64,000 nt of DNA from Rhodovulum kholense. GTDB taxonomy: Bacteria; Pseudomonadota; Alphaproteobacteria; Rhodobacterales; Rhodobacteraceae. The notes under the pieces are model-generated. The model searched no databases and was not told where the DNA came from. It worked only from the letters and a program-made list of their open reading frames with translations. Shown here piece after piece: positions 1-7,929 of this stretch. Numbering within the stretch: the stretch's first letter is position 1; each line of letters starts with the position of its first letter. The DNA is taken from the NCBI RefSeq assembly GCF_003053725.1, contig NZ_QAYC01000002.1:248001-312000 (forward strand), given 5' to 3'. The translations under genes were made by a program, and so were the position numbers.

Positions 1-416
1 TCCAAGTTCGCATGTCGATTTTTTCGGTTTCCACTTGCTTCGCACCCGCGCCCGTTTTTCGAAACGCAGGTTGCCGACTCCGGAAAAGCCAAAAGCCCTC
101 CGGTTGGTTCAAACTGCATCCCCCGATATGTTGATATCGAAAGCGAGTCCCGAATTCGGGTGCGTCGTCGAAAATAATGTTGATCGAATTGACTCGGCCG
201 GTCAACGCGGGGAACTTGGCCTCCGGTGGTAATTTCTTGCCGGAGCCGGAGGAGGCCCGAAATTCGCCCTCCGGGGTCCCCGGAATCGGCCTGCCGCAGC
301 AGCATCGCGCCGATTTTATTTTTCAATTACGTAATCTTATGAAGAACGCGCGAGTCCCCCGGCACCTCCCGAAGGCCCTGTCCGACACGCCCCTGCCCGG
401 TTCCGACCGAGGTTAC
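1..416. other. Upstream non-coding stretch, no supported gene
   Basis: I see no convincing gene here. The short open frames have no recognisable domain and lack the codon pattern of the genes around them, and the base composition is more AT-rich than in the coding regions. A copy of the element TAATTTCTTGCC lies at 230-241 and resembles the repeats at 417-470. The 3' end of an upstream transcription unit may lie to the left of the window. Confidence 0.5.
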
Positions 417-470
417 CTTGTCCTCCCGATGACAAGAATTTACCGGTCCGCGTAATTTCTTGTCCTCCCG
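417..470. promoter_or_regulatory. Repeat cluster, likely operator of the microcompartment operon
   Basis: The 12-mer CTTGTCCTCCCG occurs at 417-428 and again at 459-470, exactly 42 bp apart, about four helical turns. Between them, GACAAGAATTTA (431-442) and TAATTTCTTGTC (453-464) form an inverted repeat matching at 11 of 12 positions with a 10-bp spacer. A related half-site lies at 230-241. Repeats on one face of the helix upstream of an operon that encodes its own AraC-type response regulator suggest its binding sites. That assignment is inference. Confidence 0.5.
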
Positions 471-580
471 GCCGATTGCACGCCGCGGCCGGCCGGCGCC
501 AAACCCCTTGTTTTCAAGAGCGATGCGTCCGATTTGCTGCCGCCGTCAAAGGATTACCCGTCATTGTCAAACCCTTCGCG

Positions 581-610
581 TTGCTGACGGCCCCTGCAAA
601 ACCCTATTCT
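581..610 (+). promoter_or_regulatory. Weak candidate sigma70-like promoter
   Basis: TTGCTG (581-586) and TATTCT (605-610) are separated by 18 bp and lie just before the first gene of the microcompartment operon, downstream of the repeat cluster at 417-470. The fit is moderate and there is no other support. The 110-bp distance from the repeats is somewhat long for a class II activator. Confidence 0.25.
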
Positions 611-647
611 CTCTTCAACGACGCGGCCAATCGCGAAGGAAATGGAA

Positions 648-1238
648 ATGCCCGGCTCCTCGAAAAAGAAAATCCTCATGATCGTCGGCGACTATTCCGA
701 AGATTATGAAGTGATGGTTCCCTTTCAGGCGCTTGGAATGGTCGGTTTCCAGGTCGACGCGGCCTGCCCGGGAAAACGCGCGGGCGACACCATAAGGACC
801 GCGATCCACGATTTCGAGGGCGACCAGACCTATAGCGAAAAACCCGGTCACCTGTTTCATCTGAACGCCGCCTTCGGGCTGATCGAGGCGGACGCCTATG
901 ACGGCCTCTACCTCGCCGGAGGCCGGGCCTGCGAATACCTGCGGCTCGACGAGGACGTGCTGGCGCTGACCCGCACCGTCATGGAGGCGGACAGGCCGGT
1001 CGCGGCGATCTGCCATGGCCCGCAAATTCTGGCCGCCGCCGGCGTTCTCGCCGGTCGCCGCCTGACGGCCTACCCGGCCGTCGCCCCCGAGATCCGCGCC
1101 GTCGGCGGCACCTATGTCGCCGTCGCGCCGGAAAACACCGTGATCGACGGAAACCTCGCGACGTCTCCGGCTTGGCCCGGACATCCGGGACTGCTGCGCG
1201 CCTTCGCGCGCCAGGTGGCCCCCGACCTCGCGATCTGA
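648..1238 (+). CDS. DJ-1/PfpI family protein at the head of the BMC operon
   Basis: This 196-residue protein has the DJ-1/PfpI glutamine-amidotransferase-like fold. The nucleophile elbow AICHGPQ places the reactive cysteine at residue 122, followed by His, and the early EDYE segment supplies the acidic partner. Family members act as deglycases, aldehyde-detoxifying enzymes, chaperones or proteases, so the exact reaction cannot be read from sequence. As first gene of an operon producing reactive aldehydes, it may repair aldehyde or glyoxal damage (inference). ATG 648 is preferred over ATG 642 because GAAGGA at 635-640 gives proper spacing only for 648. The glycyl radical enzyme follows 59 bp later. 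Confidence 0.8.
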   Translation: MPGSSKKKILMIVGDYSEDYEVMVPFQALGMVGFQVDAACPGKRAGDTIRTAIHDFEGDQTYSEKPGHLFHLNAAFGLIEADAYDGLYLAGGRACEYLRLDEDVLALTRTVMEADRPVAAICHGPQILAAAGVLAGRRLTAYPAVAPEIRAVGGTYVAVAPENTVIDGNLATSPAWPGHPGLLRAFARQVAPDLAI

Positions 1239-1297
1239 AGCAATCGGCGCCGGCGGGCCGCGAGGGCTCGGCGGGGCATCACAGCCTGGAGGAAATC

Positions 1298-3835
1298 ATG
1301 ATTGAGAAGGGCTTTACGAAACCGACGGACCGCGTGATGCGGCTCAAGTCCCAGATCATCCACGCCCGGCCCTATGTCGAGTCCGAGCGTGCGGTTCTGG
1401 CGACCGAAGCCTACAAGGCAACCGAAGGGCTGCCTGCGATCCTGCGGCGCGCCAAGGTGGCCGAGAAGATCTTCAACGAGCTTCCCGTGACCATCCGCGA
1501 CGACGAGCTGATCGTCGGCGCGATCACCAAGAACCCGCGCTCGACCGAAATCTGCCCCGAATTCTCGTTCGACTGGGTGGAAGCCGAGTTCGACACCATG
1601 GCGACCCGCGTCGCCGACCCCTTCGAGATCCCGAAGGAAACCGCCGCCGAGCTGCATGAGGCCTTCAAGTACTGGCCGGGCAAGACGACCCAGGCGCTTG
1701 CCGCGTCCTACATGTCGAAAAAGGCCCATGATTGCATGGCCAACGGCGTGTTCACCGTCGGCAACTACTACTTCGGCGGCGTCGGCCATGTCTGCGTGGA
1801 CTACGGCAAGATCCTCAAGATCGGTTTCCGCGGTGTCATCGAACAGGCGATCAAGCTGCTTGAATGCCTCGACGAGAAAGACCCGGGCTTCATCAAGAAG
1901 AAACAGTTCTACAACGCGGTCGTGATCTCCTACAACGCCGCGATCAACTTCGCCCACCGCTATGCGGCGAAGGCGGAAGAGCTGGCCAGGCAGGAATCGA
2001 ACCCGAGCCGCAAGGCCGAGCTGGAACAGATCGCCAAGAACTGCCGCCGCGTGCCTGAAAACCCGGCCACGACGTTCTGGGAAGCCTGCCAGACCATGTG
2101 GTTCGTCCAGTGCATGCTGCAGATCGAATCCTCGGGCCACTCGATCTCGCCGGGCCGGTTCGACCAGTACATGGACCCCTACCTGCAAGCCGACAAATCC
2201 ATCAGCCGCGAATTCGCGCAGGAACTGGTCGACTGCATCTGGATCAAGCTCAACGACGTCAACAAGACCCGCGACGAGGTGTCGGCCCAGGCCTTTGCCG
2301 GTTACGCGGTGTTCCAGAACCTCTGCGTCGGCGGCCAGACCGAAGACGGTCTCGATGCGACCAATGACATGTCCTACATGTGCATGGAAGCGGTCGCCCA
2401 TGTGAAACTGCCCGCGCCGTCCTTCTCGATCCGCGTCTGGCAGGGCACGCCCGACGAGTTCCTGTTCCGGGCCGCCGAGGTCGTGCGCCTCGGGCTGGGA
2501 GTGCCCGCGGTCTACAACGACGAGGTGATCATCCCCGCGCTGCAGAACCGCGGTGTCTCGCTGGCCGATGCCCGCGACTACGGCATCGTCGGCTGCGTCG
2601 AACCGCAGGCGATCCACCGCACCGAAGGCTGGCACGACGCGGCGTTCTTCAACGTGGCCAAGGTTCTGGAAATCACCATGAACAACGGCCGCGTGGGCGA
2701 CACGCAGCTGGGGCCGAAGACCGGCGAGATGACCGACTGGAAATCGCTTGACGACTTCTATGCGGCGTTCCAGGCGCAGATGACTTTCTTCGTCAAGTAC
2801 CTGGCCGAAGCCGACAACTGCGTCGACCTCGCCCATGCCGAACGGGCGCCCCTGCCCTTCCTGTCGGCCATGGTCGACGACTGCATGGGTCGCGGCAAGT
2901 CGGTCCAGGAAGGCGGCGCGATCTACAACTTCACCGGTCCGCAGGCCTTCGGCGTCGCCGATACCGGCGACTCGGTCTACGCCATGAAGAAATTCGTCTT
3001 CGACGAAAAGAAAGTGTCGATGGCGGATCTGAAGGACGCACTGGACGCCAACTTCGGGGTCGCGCTGGGCGAGAGCGCCCAGACGTCGGGCGGCGGCACG
3101 CCGAGCGAAGAGGAAGTCTACGCCGCGGTGCGCAAGGTGCTCTCCACCAACAGCTCGGTCGATGTGGCCACGCTGAAGGACGAGGTCTACCGCACGCTGG
3201 CCGCCAAGGACACGCCGCAGTCGGGTTCGTCCAAATATGACGGCATCCGCCGCCTGATGGACTCGGCCGAGTGCTTCGGGAACGATGACGACGAGGTCGA
3301 CCTGATCGCCCGGAAATGCGCCCGGATCTACTGCCTCGAGGTTGAAAAGTACACCAACCCGCGCGGTGGCCAGTTCCAGGCCGGGATCTACCCGGTGTCC
3401 GCGAACGTGCTCTTCGGCAAGGACGTGGGCGCGCTGCCCGACGGCCGTCTCGCCAAGAAACCGCTCTCGGACGGCGTGTCGCCCCGGCAAGGCAAGGATG
3501 CGAAGGGCCCGACGGCCGCGGCGAACTCGGTGGCCAAGCTCGACCACTTCATCGCCTCGAACGGCACCCTCTACAACCAGAAGTTCCTGCCTGCGGCGCT
3601 GGCCGGTGACCAGGGTCTGCAGAACTTCGCCTCGCTGGTGCGGTCGTACTTCGATCACAAGGGCATGCACGTGCAGTTCAACGTGATCGACCGCCAGACC
3701 CTTCTGGACGCGCAGAAAAACCCGGATGCCCACAAGGACCTCGTGGTCCGCGTGGCCGGCTACAGCGCCCAGTTCGTCGTCCTCGCGAAAGAGGTGCAGG
3801 ACGACATCATCAGCCGGACGGAACAGACGTTCTGA
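1298..3835 (+). CDS. Glycyl radical B12-independent diol (1,2-propanediol/glycerol) dehydratase
   Basis: This 845-residue glycyl radical enzyme should dehydrate a vicinal diol to an aldehyde and is the signature enzyme of the microcompartment. Active-site positions match Clostridium butyricum glycerol dehydratase (from memory): His164, Ser282, Cys433 and Glu435 (GCVEPQ), and Asp447 (GWHD). The radical glycine is Gly821 in RVAGYSAQF, against 763 there. The 58-residue difference is an insertion at about 588-645 carrying two amphipathic helices, one at 603-619 resembling a BMC encapsulation peptide. The strong similarity through GNYYFGGVGHVCVDYGK and IESSGHSISP argues for a diol dehydratase rather than choline lyase. 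Propanediol versus glycerol cannot be settled. Start: ATG with TGGAGGAAATC upstream. Its activase is at 12457. Confidence 0.93.
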   Translation: MIEKGFTKPTDRVMRLKSQIIHARPYVESERAVLATEAYKATEGLPAILRRAKVAEKIFNELPVTIRDDELIVGAITKNPRSTEICPEFSFDWVEAEFDTMATRVADPFEIPKETAAELHEAFKYWPGKTTQALAASYMSKKAHDCMANGVFTVGNYYFGGVGHVCVDYGKILKIGFRGVIEQAIKLLECLDEKDPGFIKKKQFYNAVVISYNAAINFAHRYAAKAEELARQESNPSRKAELEQIAKNCRRVPENPATTFWEACQTMWFVQCMLQIESSGHSISPGRFDQYMDPYLQADKSISREFAQELVDCIWIKLNDVNKTRDEVSAQAFAGYAVFQNLCVGGQTEDGLDATNDMSYMCMEAVAHVKLPAPSFSIRVWQGTPDEFLFRAAEVVRLGLGVPAVYNDEVIIPALQNRGVSLADARDYGIVGCVEPQAIHRTEGWHDAAFFNVAKVLEITMNNGRVGDTQLGPKTGEMTDWKSLDDFYAAFQAQMTFFVKYLAEADNCVDLAHAERAPLPFLSAMVDDCMGRGKSVQEGGAIYNFTGPQAFGVADTGDSVYAMKKFVFDEKKVSMADLKDALDANFGVALGESAQTSGGGTPSEEEVYAAVRKVLSTNSSVDVATLKDEVYRTLAAKDTPQSGSSKYDGIRRLMDSAECFGNDDDEVDLIARKCARIYCLEVEKYTNPRGGQFQAGIYPVSANVLFGKDVGALPDGRLAKKPLSDGVSPRQGKDAKGPTAAANSVAKLDHFIASNGTLYNQKFLPAALAGDQGLQNFASLVRSYFDHKGMHVQFNVIDRQTLLDAQKNPDAHKDLVVRVAGYSAQFVVLAKEVQDDIISRTEQTF

Positions 3836-3845
3836 TCCAGCGATT

Positions 3846-3923
3846 GGCCGGTCCCCGCATCGCAGCACGCGGGGGCCGACCGGGGAGAGGCGCGGGCGGC
3901 GGCCCCTGACATCCAGCCGCCCG
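3846..3923 (+). other. Two intercistronic hairpins after the dehydratase gene
   Basis: Eleven bases after the dehydratase stop, 3846-3858 pairs with 3869-3881 (13-bp stem with one C-A mismatch and one G-U pair, 10-nt loop). CGGGCGGC (3893-3900) then pairs with GCCGCCCG (3916-3923). There is no T-run, so this is not a classical terminator. Such structures can stabilise the upstream mRNA or attenuate read-through, which would raise the dehydratase over downstream genes (inference). Confidence 0.5.
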
Positions 3924-3967
3924 TGTCCGCCCCACCCGACCGACCCGCGAAGAAACAGGTGACCCGA

Positions 3968-5086
3968 ATGACCCGCTATCAAAGCTTCCATCCCAGGACC
4001 GAGATCGTCTTCGGCCCCGGACTGCTGGACCGCCTGCATGCCTATCGCGGTCAGAAAGTCGGTATCGTGACCGACGCCTTCATGGCCCAGTCGGGCGCGC
4101 TCGACCGGGTGAAAGCCTCGCTGAAGGGCTGCGACGTGCTGGTCTTCGACGAAGCGATCCCCGAGCCGCCGCTCGACACCGTCTCCAGGGGCGCCCGCCT
4201 GCTGGCCGATTTCGGCCCGGACGTGATCCTGGCACTGGGTGGCGGCTCGCCGATCGACGCCGGCAAGGCGATCCTTGCCATCGTCCGCCAGATGTCCGAA
4301 GGCCGCTATATCCCGTTCGTCGCGATCCCGACGACCAGCGGCACCGGGTCCGAAGTGACCTCGTTCGCGGTGATCTCGGACCCCGCCAACGGCCGCAAGT
4401 TTCCCCTGATCTCGGAAGAGCTCGTCCCCGACGTGGCGCTTCTGGACCCCGAATTCGTGCGCACCGCGCCGCCGAAGGTGACCGCCGATACCGGCATGGA
4501 CGTCATCACCCACGCCATCGAGGCCGTGGTCGCGACCGGTGCCAACCACTTCACCGACGCCTTCGCCGAAAAGGCGCTGGCGCTGGCCTTCGCCTCCCTG
4601 CCCCGCTGTTTCGCCAATGGCGACGACATCGAGGCGCGGGACGCGATGCACCAGGCGTCCTGCCTGGCCGGGCTGGCGTTCAGCGCGGCGGGGCTCGGCA
4701 TCAACCACAGCCTCGCCCATGCCCTCGGCGGGCGGCTCCATGTCGTGCACGGCCGCGTCAACGCGGTGCTGATGCCGCTGGTGATCGCCTGGAACGCCGA
4801 AGAGCCCGAGGCCGCCGAACGCTACGCCCGGATCGCCCGTCTGATCGGGCTCGACGTGCCCAGTACGCGCGCCGGGGTCGGCACCCTGATCCACGCAATC
4901 CAGGGCCTCAATGCCAGGTTCGGCATCCCGTCATCCCTCCGGGGTCTCGGGACGGACATGGAGGAATTCAGCCATGCCCGATCCCAGATCGCGGCGGCAG
5001 CGCTGGCCGATGCCTGCACGACCAGCAACCCACGCAAACCGTCCCAGGCAGACCTGGACGCCCTGCTGATGCAGGTCGGCGGTTAG
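3968..5086 (+). CDS. Iron-dependent alcohol dehydrogenase (PduQ/EutG-like)
   Basis: This 372-residue group III Fe-type alcohol dehydrogenase should reduce the BMC aldehyde to alcohol, recycling NADH to NAD inside the shell. Visible motifs are the nucleotide-binding GGGSPIDAGKA, the TTSGTGSEVT loop, and metal-ligand segments around MDVITHAIEA, GINHSLAHALGG and HGRVNAVLMP. The length is normal for the family. The C-terminal segment SQADLDALLMQVGG is short and amphipathic but not a clear encapsulation peptide. It lies 132 bp after the dehydratase with two hairpins between them. ATG 3968 has a weak CAGG upstream. The alcohol specificity is inferred from context. Confidence 0.85.
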   Translation: MTRYQSFHPRTEIVFGPGLLDRLHAYRGQKVGIVTDAFMAQSGALDRVKASLKGCDVLVFDEAIPEPPLDTVSRGARLLADFGPDVILALGGGSPIDAGKAILAIVRQMSEGRYIPFVAIPTTSGTGSEVTSFAVISDPANGRKFPLISEELVPDVALLDPEFVRTAPPKVTADTGMDVITHAIEAVVATGANHFTDAFAEKALALAFASLPRCFANGDDIEARDAMHQASCLAGLAFSAAGLGINHSLAHALGGRLHVVHGRVNAVLMPLVIAWNAEEPEAAERYARIARLIGLDVPSTRAGVGTLIHAIQGLNARFGIPSSLRGLGTDMEEFSHARSQIAAAALADACTTSNPRKPSQADLDALLMQVGG

Positions 5087-5173
5087 GAGACGAGGGAGGA
5101 TGCAGCAGAGCAAGAAGCGCGAAGACCCTAAGGCAAACTTCATCAACGAAACATCGTGAGCAAGGAGAGAGCG

Positions 5174-5464
5174 ATGCAACAGGAAGCACTGGGAATGGTC
5201 GAAACCAAAGGTCTGGTCGGCGCCATCGAGGCCGCTGACGCCATGGTCAAATCGGCCAACGTGACGATGATCGGCTACGAGAAAATCGGGTCGGGCCTCG
5301 TCACCGTGATGGTGCGTGGCGATGTCGGCGCGGTCAAGGCCGCCACCGATGCGGGCGCCGTGGCGGCCGGCAAGGTCGGCACCGTGGCCTCTGTCCACGT
5401 GATCCCGCGGCCGCATACCGAGGTGGAACGCATTCTGCCCCATCCCGCCCCGGCCGCCGAATAA
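5174..5464 (+). CDS. BMC-H hexameric shell protein (PduA/PduJ/EutM-like)
   Basis: A 96-residue single-BMC-domain protein beginning [18 protein letters not shown], the typical start of canonical hexamer-forming shell proteins, with the usual lysine-containing edge segment (AMVKSANV). It should tile the facets of the microcompartment and provide a central pore for diol and product passage. ATG 5174 is chosen because AAGGAGAG sits a few bases upstream. It is followed 29 bp later by the trimer-forming shell gene. The sequence ends shortly after the BMC domain, so this is probably the main facet protein. Confidence 0.92.
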   Translation: MQQEALGMVETKGLVGAIEAADAMVKSANVTMIGYEKIGSGLVTVMVRGDVGAVKAATDAGAVAAGKVGTVASVHVIPRPHTEVERILPHPAPAAE

Positions 5465-5493
5465 CCCCTGATTAAGGACAAGGAGGATCGGTC

Positions 5494-6315
5494 ATGAAAG
5501 ACGATCTTGTCGAACAACTGATGGGGGAAGTGATCCGGAAAATGGGGGGGAGCGACAGCTCCTCCTCCTCCGAACCCCAACCCCAGGCCAAGGCGGCTCC
5601 CGCCAAAGCCCCCAAGGCGTGCCAGCTGACCGAATTCGTCGGCACCGCGATCGGCAACACGATCGGCATGGTCATCGCCAACGTCGATCCGGCGCTGCAT
5701 GACGCGATGAAGATCGACAAGAAGTACCGCTCGATCGGCATCGTCGGCGCGCGGACCGGGGCCGGTCCCCACATCTTCGCGGCCGATGAGGCGGTGAAGG
5801 CGACCAACAGCGAAGTGCTGGTGATCGAACTGCCGCGGGATACCGAAGGCGGCGCTGGCCACGGGTCGTTGATCATCTTCGGCGCCGCGGACGTTTCCGA
5901 CGCCCGCCGTGCGGTCGAAGTCATGCTGAGCGAACTGGACCGGACCTTCGGGGACGTCTACGGCAACGCCGCGGGCCACCTGGAATTCCAGTACACCGCC
6001 CGGGCCAGCTTTGCGCTGAACAAGGCTTTTGGCGCCCCGATCGGCCAGGCCTTCGGCATCACCGTCGGCGCCCCTGCGGCGATCGGCGTGCTGATGGCCG
6101 ATACCGCGGCCAAGGCGGCGACGGTCGATACCGTCGGCTACGCGTCGCCGGGCAACGGCGGCACCAGCTACTCGAACGAGGTGATCTACATGTTCAGCGG
6201 CGACTCCGGCGCGGTGCGCCAGTCGATCCACGCTGCGCGCGACGTCGGCAAGCAGCTTCTGGGCACGCTTGATCCGACCACCGAGCTCAAGTCGACCACC
6301 ACTCCGTACATCTGA
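5494..6315 (+). CDS. BMC-T trimeric shell protein (PduB-like)
   Basis: This 273-residue protein has two tandem permuted BMC domains (about 45-150 and 160-262), as in PduB, and forms pseudohexameric trimers in the shell. Domain one contains GIVGARTGAGPHIFAADEAVKATN and domain two VGAPAAIGVLMADTAAKAA (both abbreviated here to their recognisable cores). The N-terminus KDDLVEQLMGEVIRKM (residues 2-17) is an amphipathic helix like the PduB N-terminus known to link shell and cargo. It is followed by a Ser-rich linker (GGSDSSSSSE) that should be flexible. A good GGAGGA ribosome site precedes ATG 5494. The gene sits between two BMC-H genes. Confidence 0.9.
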   Translation: MKDDLVEQLMGEVIRKMGGSDSSSSSEPQPQAKAAPAKAPKACQLTEFVGTAIGNTIGMVIANVDPALHDAMKIDKKYRSIGIVGARTGAGPHIFAADEAVKATNSEVLVIELPRDTEGGAGHGSLIIFGAADVSDARRAVEVMLSELDRTFGDVYGNAAGHLEFQYTARASFALNKAFGAPIGQAFGITVGAPAAIGVLMADTAAKAATVDTVGYASPGNGGTSYSNEVIYMFSGDSGAVRQSIHAARDVGKQLLGTLDPTTELKSTTTPYI

Positions 6316-6336
6316 GCTTGAAAGAGGATGACCGTC

Positions 6337-7074
6337 ATGACCGAGCAAAGCCTTGGATTGATCGAAACCATCGGCCTGGCCGCTGCCGTTGAAGCCGCCG
6401 ACGCTGCGGTGAAATCGGCCAACGTCCAGCTGGTGGGCTACGAGCTGACCAACGGCGACGGCATGACGGTCGTCAAGCTTCGCGGAGAAGTGGGCGCCAT
6501 CAAGGCCGCGGTCGCGGCCGGCGCCGTGGCGGCCGAACGCGTGAACCGCGTCGTGTCGACCCAGGTTATCGCGCGCCCGGCGCGGGATGTGTCCTTGCTG
6601 GTGGACAGTCCCGCGACCGTGGGCGTGGTCCCGGCGGAACCGGTTCCTGAACCGGCCGCCGGAACGGCCGCGGCGTCCGAGCCTGCGGCCGAGGCCGAGG
6701 CGGAGCTCTCCAGCGCGGCTGAAGCCGCGTCGGAGGTCTCTGCCCCGGTCGAGGCCGTCTCACATACGGACGAGGACGCCGAAGCCTCGTCGGACGCCGC
6801 TGGGACACCGGCGTCCGACGAAACCCCCGCCCCGGCTGAACCGGCGGACCCGGAAAGAGCTGCGGCAGCCACGCACCAAGCCGAACCCGAACCCAGCGAC
6901 GAGACACAAGACACAGAAACACCCTCCGAGGCGGCGGCGGCTCCCGCGCCTTCGGAGGCTGCCGCCGGACCCTCCGGTGAGACGGCGGCGACCGGAGCCG
7001 GGGCGTCTGGCGCAGGACGGCGAAATCGCCGGCGCCCCGGCCCGGCCGGAAAGCCGGGCGGTAAAGGGCGCTGA
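6337..7074 (+). CDS. BMC-H shell protein with a long disordered C-terminal tail
   Basis: A 245-residue protein. Residues 1 to about 90 are a canonical BMC-H domain, related to the 96-residue shell protein at 5174 (SLGLIETIGLAAAVEAADAA). Residues about 95-225 form a low-complexity tail rich in Ala, Glu, Pro, Ser and Thr with no predicted fold. The last 20 residues turn strongly basic (GRRNRRRPGPAGKPGGKGR). Unlike PduK, the tail has no cysteines, so no Fe-S site is expected. It could recruit cargo, mediate assembly or tether the BMC to nucleoid or membrane (inference). ATG 6337 is preferred over 6328 because AGAGG at 6323-6327 is properly spaced for it. Confidence 0.85.
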   Translation: MTEQSLGLIETIGLAAAVEAADAAVKSANVQLVGYELTNGDGMTVVKLRGEVGAIKAAVAAGAVAAERVNRVVSTQVIARPARDVSLLVDSPATVGVVPAEPVPEPAAGTAAASEPAAEAEAELSSAAEAASEVSAPVEAVSHTDEDAEASSDAAGTPASDETPAPAEPADPERAAAATHQAEPEPSDETQDTETPSEAAAAPAPSEAAAGPSGETAATGAGASGAGRRNRRRPGPAGKPGGKGR

Positions 7075-7082
7075 AACGAACC

Positions 7083-7147
7083 GCCCCGGCCGAACCGGCG
7101 GGGCAAGCACGGGAAACGGCCGGAGCCCGGGCACGACATGTGCCCGG
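7083..7147 (+). other. Intercistronic hairpins before pduL
   Basis: The 137-bp gap between the tailed shell gene and pduL contains GCCCC (7083-7087) pairing with GGGGC (7100-7104) over an inner stem. It also contains a perfect 8-bp stem CCGGGCAC (7127-7134) / GTGCCCGG (7140-7147) with a 5-nt loop. There is no T-run. Position suggests tuning of shell versus enzyme expression within one transcript (inference). Confidence 0.4.
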
Positions 7148-7211
7148 AACCGGGATCCCACCGGCGCCGGAACGGCGCGGCGGGGCGGGCCGAGAAGAAC
7201 AGGACAAGGCG

Positions 7212-7898
7212 ATGCAGGTGACTGGGAACATGATTGATCGGATCGTAGCCGAGGTGCTGGCCCAAGGCCGCGCCGCGGCGAAGGAGGCGGCGGCCCCGAC
7301 GGCGGCTGCCGGCCCCGAGGCCGATCCCGCTCTGGTGCCGATCGGCGTGTCGAACCGGCATATCCACCTGTCGCGTCAGGACATGGACGCCCTCTTCGGC
7401 CCCGGCGCCATGCTGACCCGCAAGAAAGCGATGAAACAGCCCGGCCAGTACGCGGCCGAGGAAACCGTCATCATTCGCGGCGCCAAGGGCGAGATCGGCA
7501 AGGTCCGCGTGCTCGGGCCGTTGCGCAAGGACACCCAGGTCGAGATTTCCATCGCCGACGGCTTCGTGCTGGGCGTCAAGCCGCCGCTCCGGATGTCCGG
7601 CAAGCTGGGCGACACGCCCGGCATCGAGATCGTCGGGCCGCAGGGCACGGTCCGCAAGGACTCGGGCGTCATCGCCGCGATGCGCCACATCCACATGCTG
7701 CCCGAAACCGCGGCCCGGCTGGGTCTGGCCAATGGCGACGAGGTCAGCGTGCTGGTCGGCGGTCCGCGCGGCGGGATCATGCATCACGTCGTGATCCGCG
7801 CGGCCGAAGCCTCGGCCACCGAAATGCATATCGACGTCGAGGAAGCGAACGCCTTCGGGCTGAAGAACGACGACCTCGTGCGGATCCTCAGGGACTGA
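7212..7898 (+). CDS. pduL: Phosphate acyltransferase PduL
   Basis: This 228-residue PduL-type phosphotransacylase converts acyl-CoA plus phosphate into acyl-phosphate and recycles CoA inside the shell. Two His-rich zinc motifs are present: SNRHIHLS (His50, His52) and MRHIHMLPE (about 158-166). Residues 7-20 (MIDRIVAEVLAQGR) form a classic encapsulation peptide, followed by an Ala/Pro linker to residue 40. ATG 7212 has AGGACAAGG just upstream. No acyl-phosphate kinase (PduW/AckA) lies in the window, so the kinase for the last step must be elsewhere. Confidence 0.92.
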   Translation: MQVTGNMIDRIVAEVLAQGRAAAKEAAAPTAAAGPEADPALVPIGVSNRHIHLSRQDMDALFGPGAMLTRKKAMKQPGQYAAEETVIIRGAKGEIGKVRVLGPLRKDTQVEISIADGFVLGVKPPLRMSGKLGDTPGIEIVGPQGTVRKDSGVIAAMRHIHMLPETAARLGLANGDEVSVLVGGPRGGIMHHVVIRAAEASATEMHIDVEEANAFGLKNDDLVRILRD

Positions 7899-7929
7899 TC
7901 CGGACGGGCGGCGAGACGGAGAGAGAACG

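Noticed and set aside
1-681. Short open frames at the start of the window
   Set aside because: No domain, no ribosome site and no G/C third-position pattern like the neighbours.
1298-3835. Glycyl radical enzyme as choline trimethylamine-lyase (CutC)
   Set aside because: Residue-by-residue similarity and identical numbering to glycerol dehydratase up to Asp447 favour a diol dehydratase, and the locus has PduB-, PduU- and PocR-type partners.
1112-4894. Long open frame (about 1260 codons) on the minus strand across the dehydratase and ADH genes
   Set aside because: It runs opposite to two clear enzymes with correct motifs. Long antisense frames are expected in GC-rich DNA with strong third-position bias, and the translation shows no recognisable domain.
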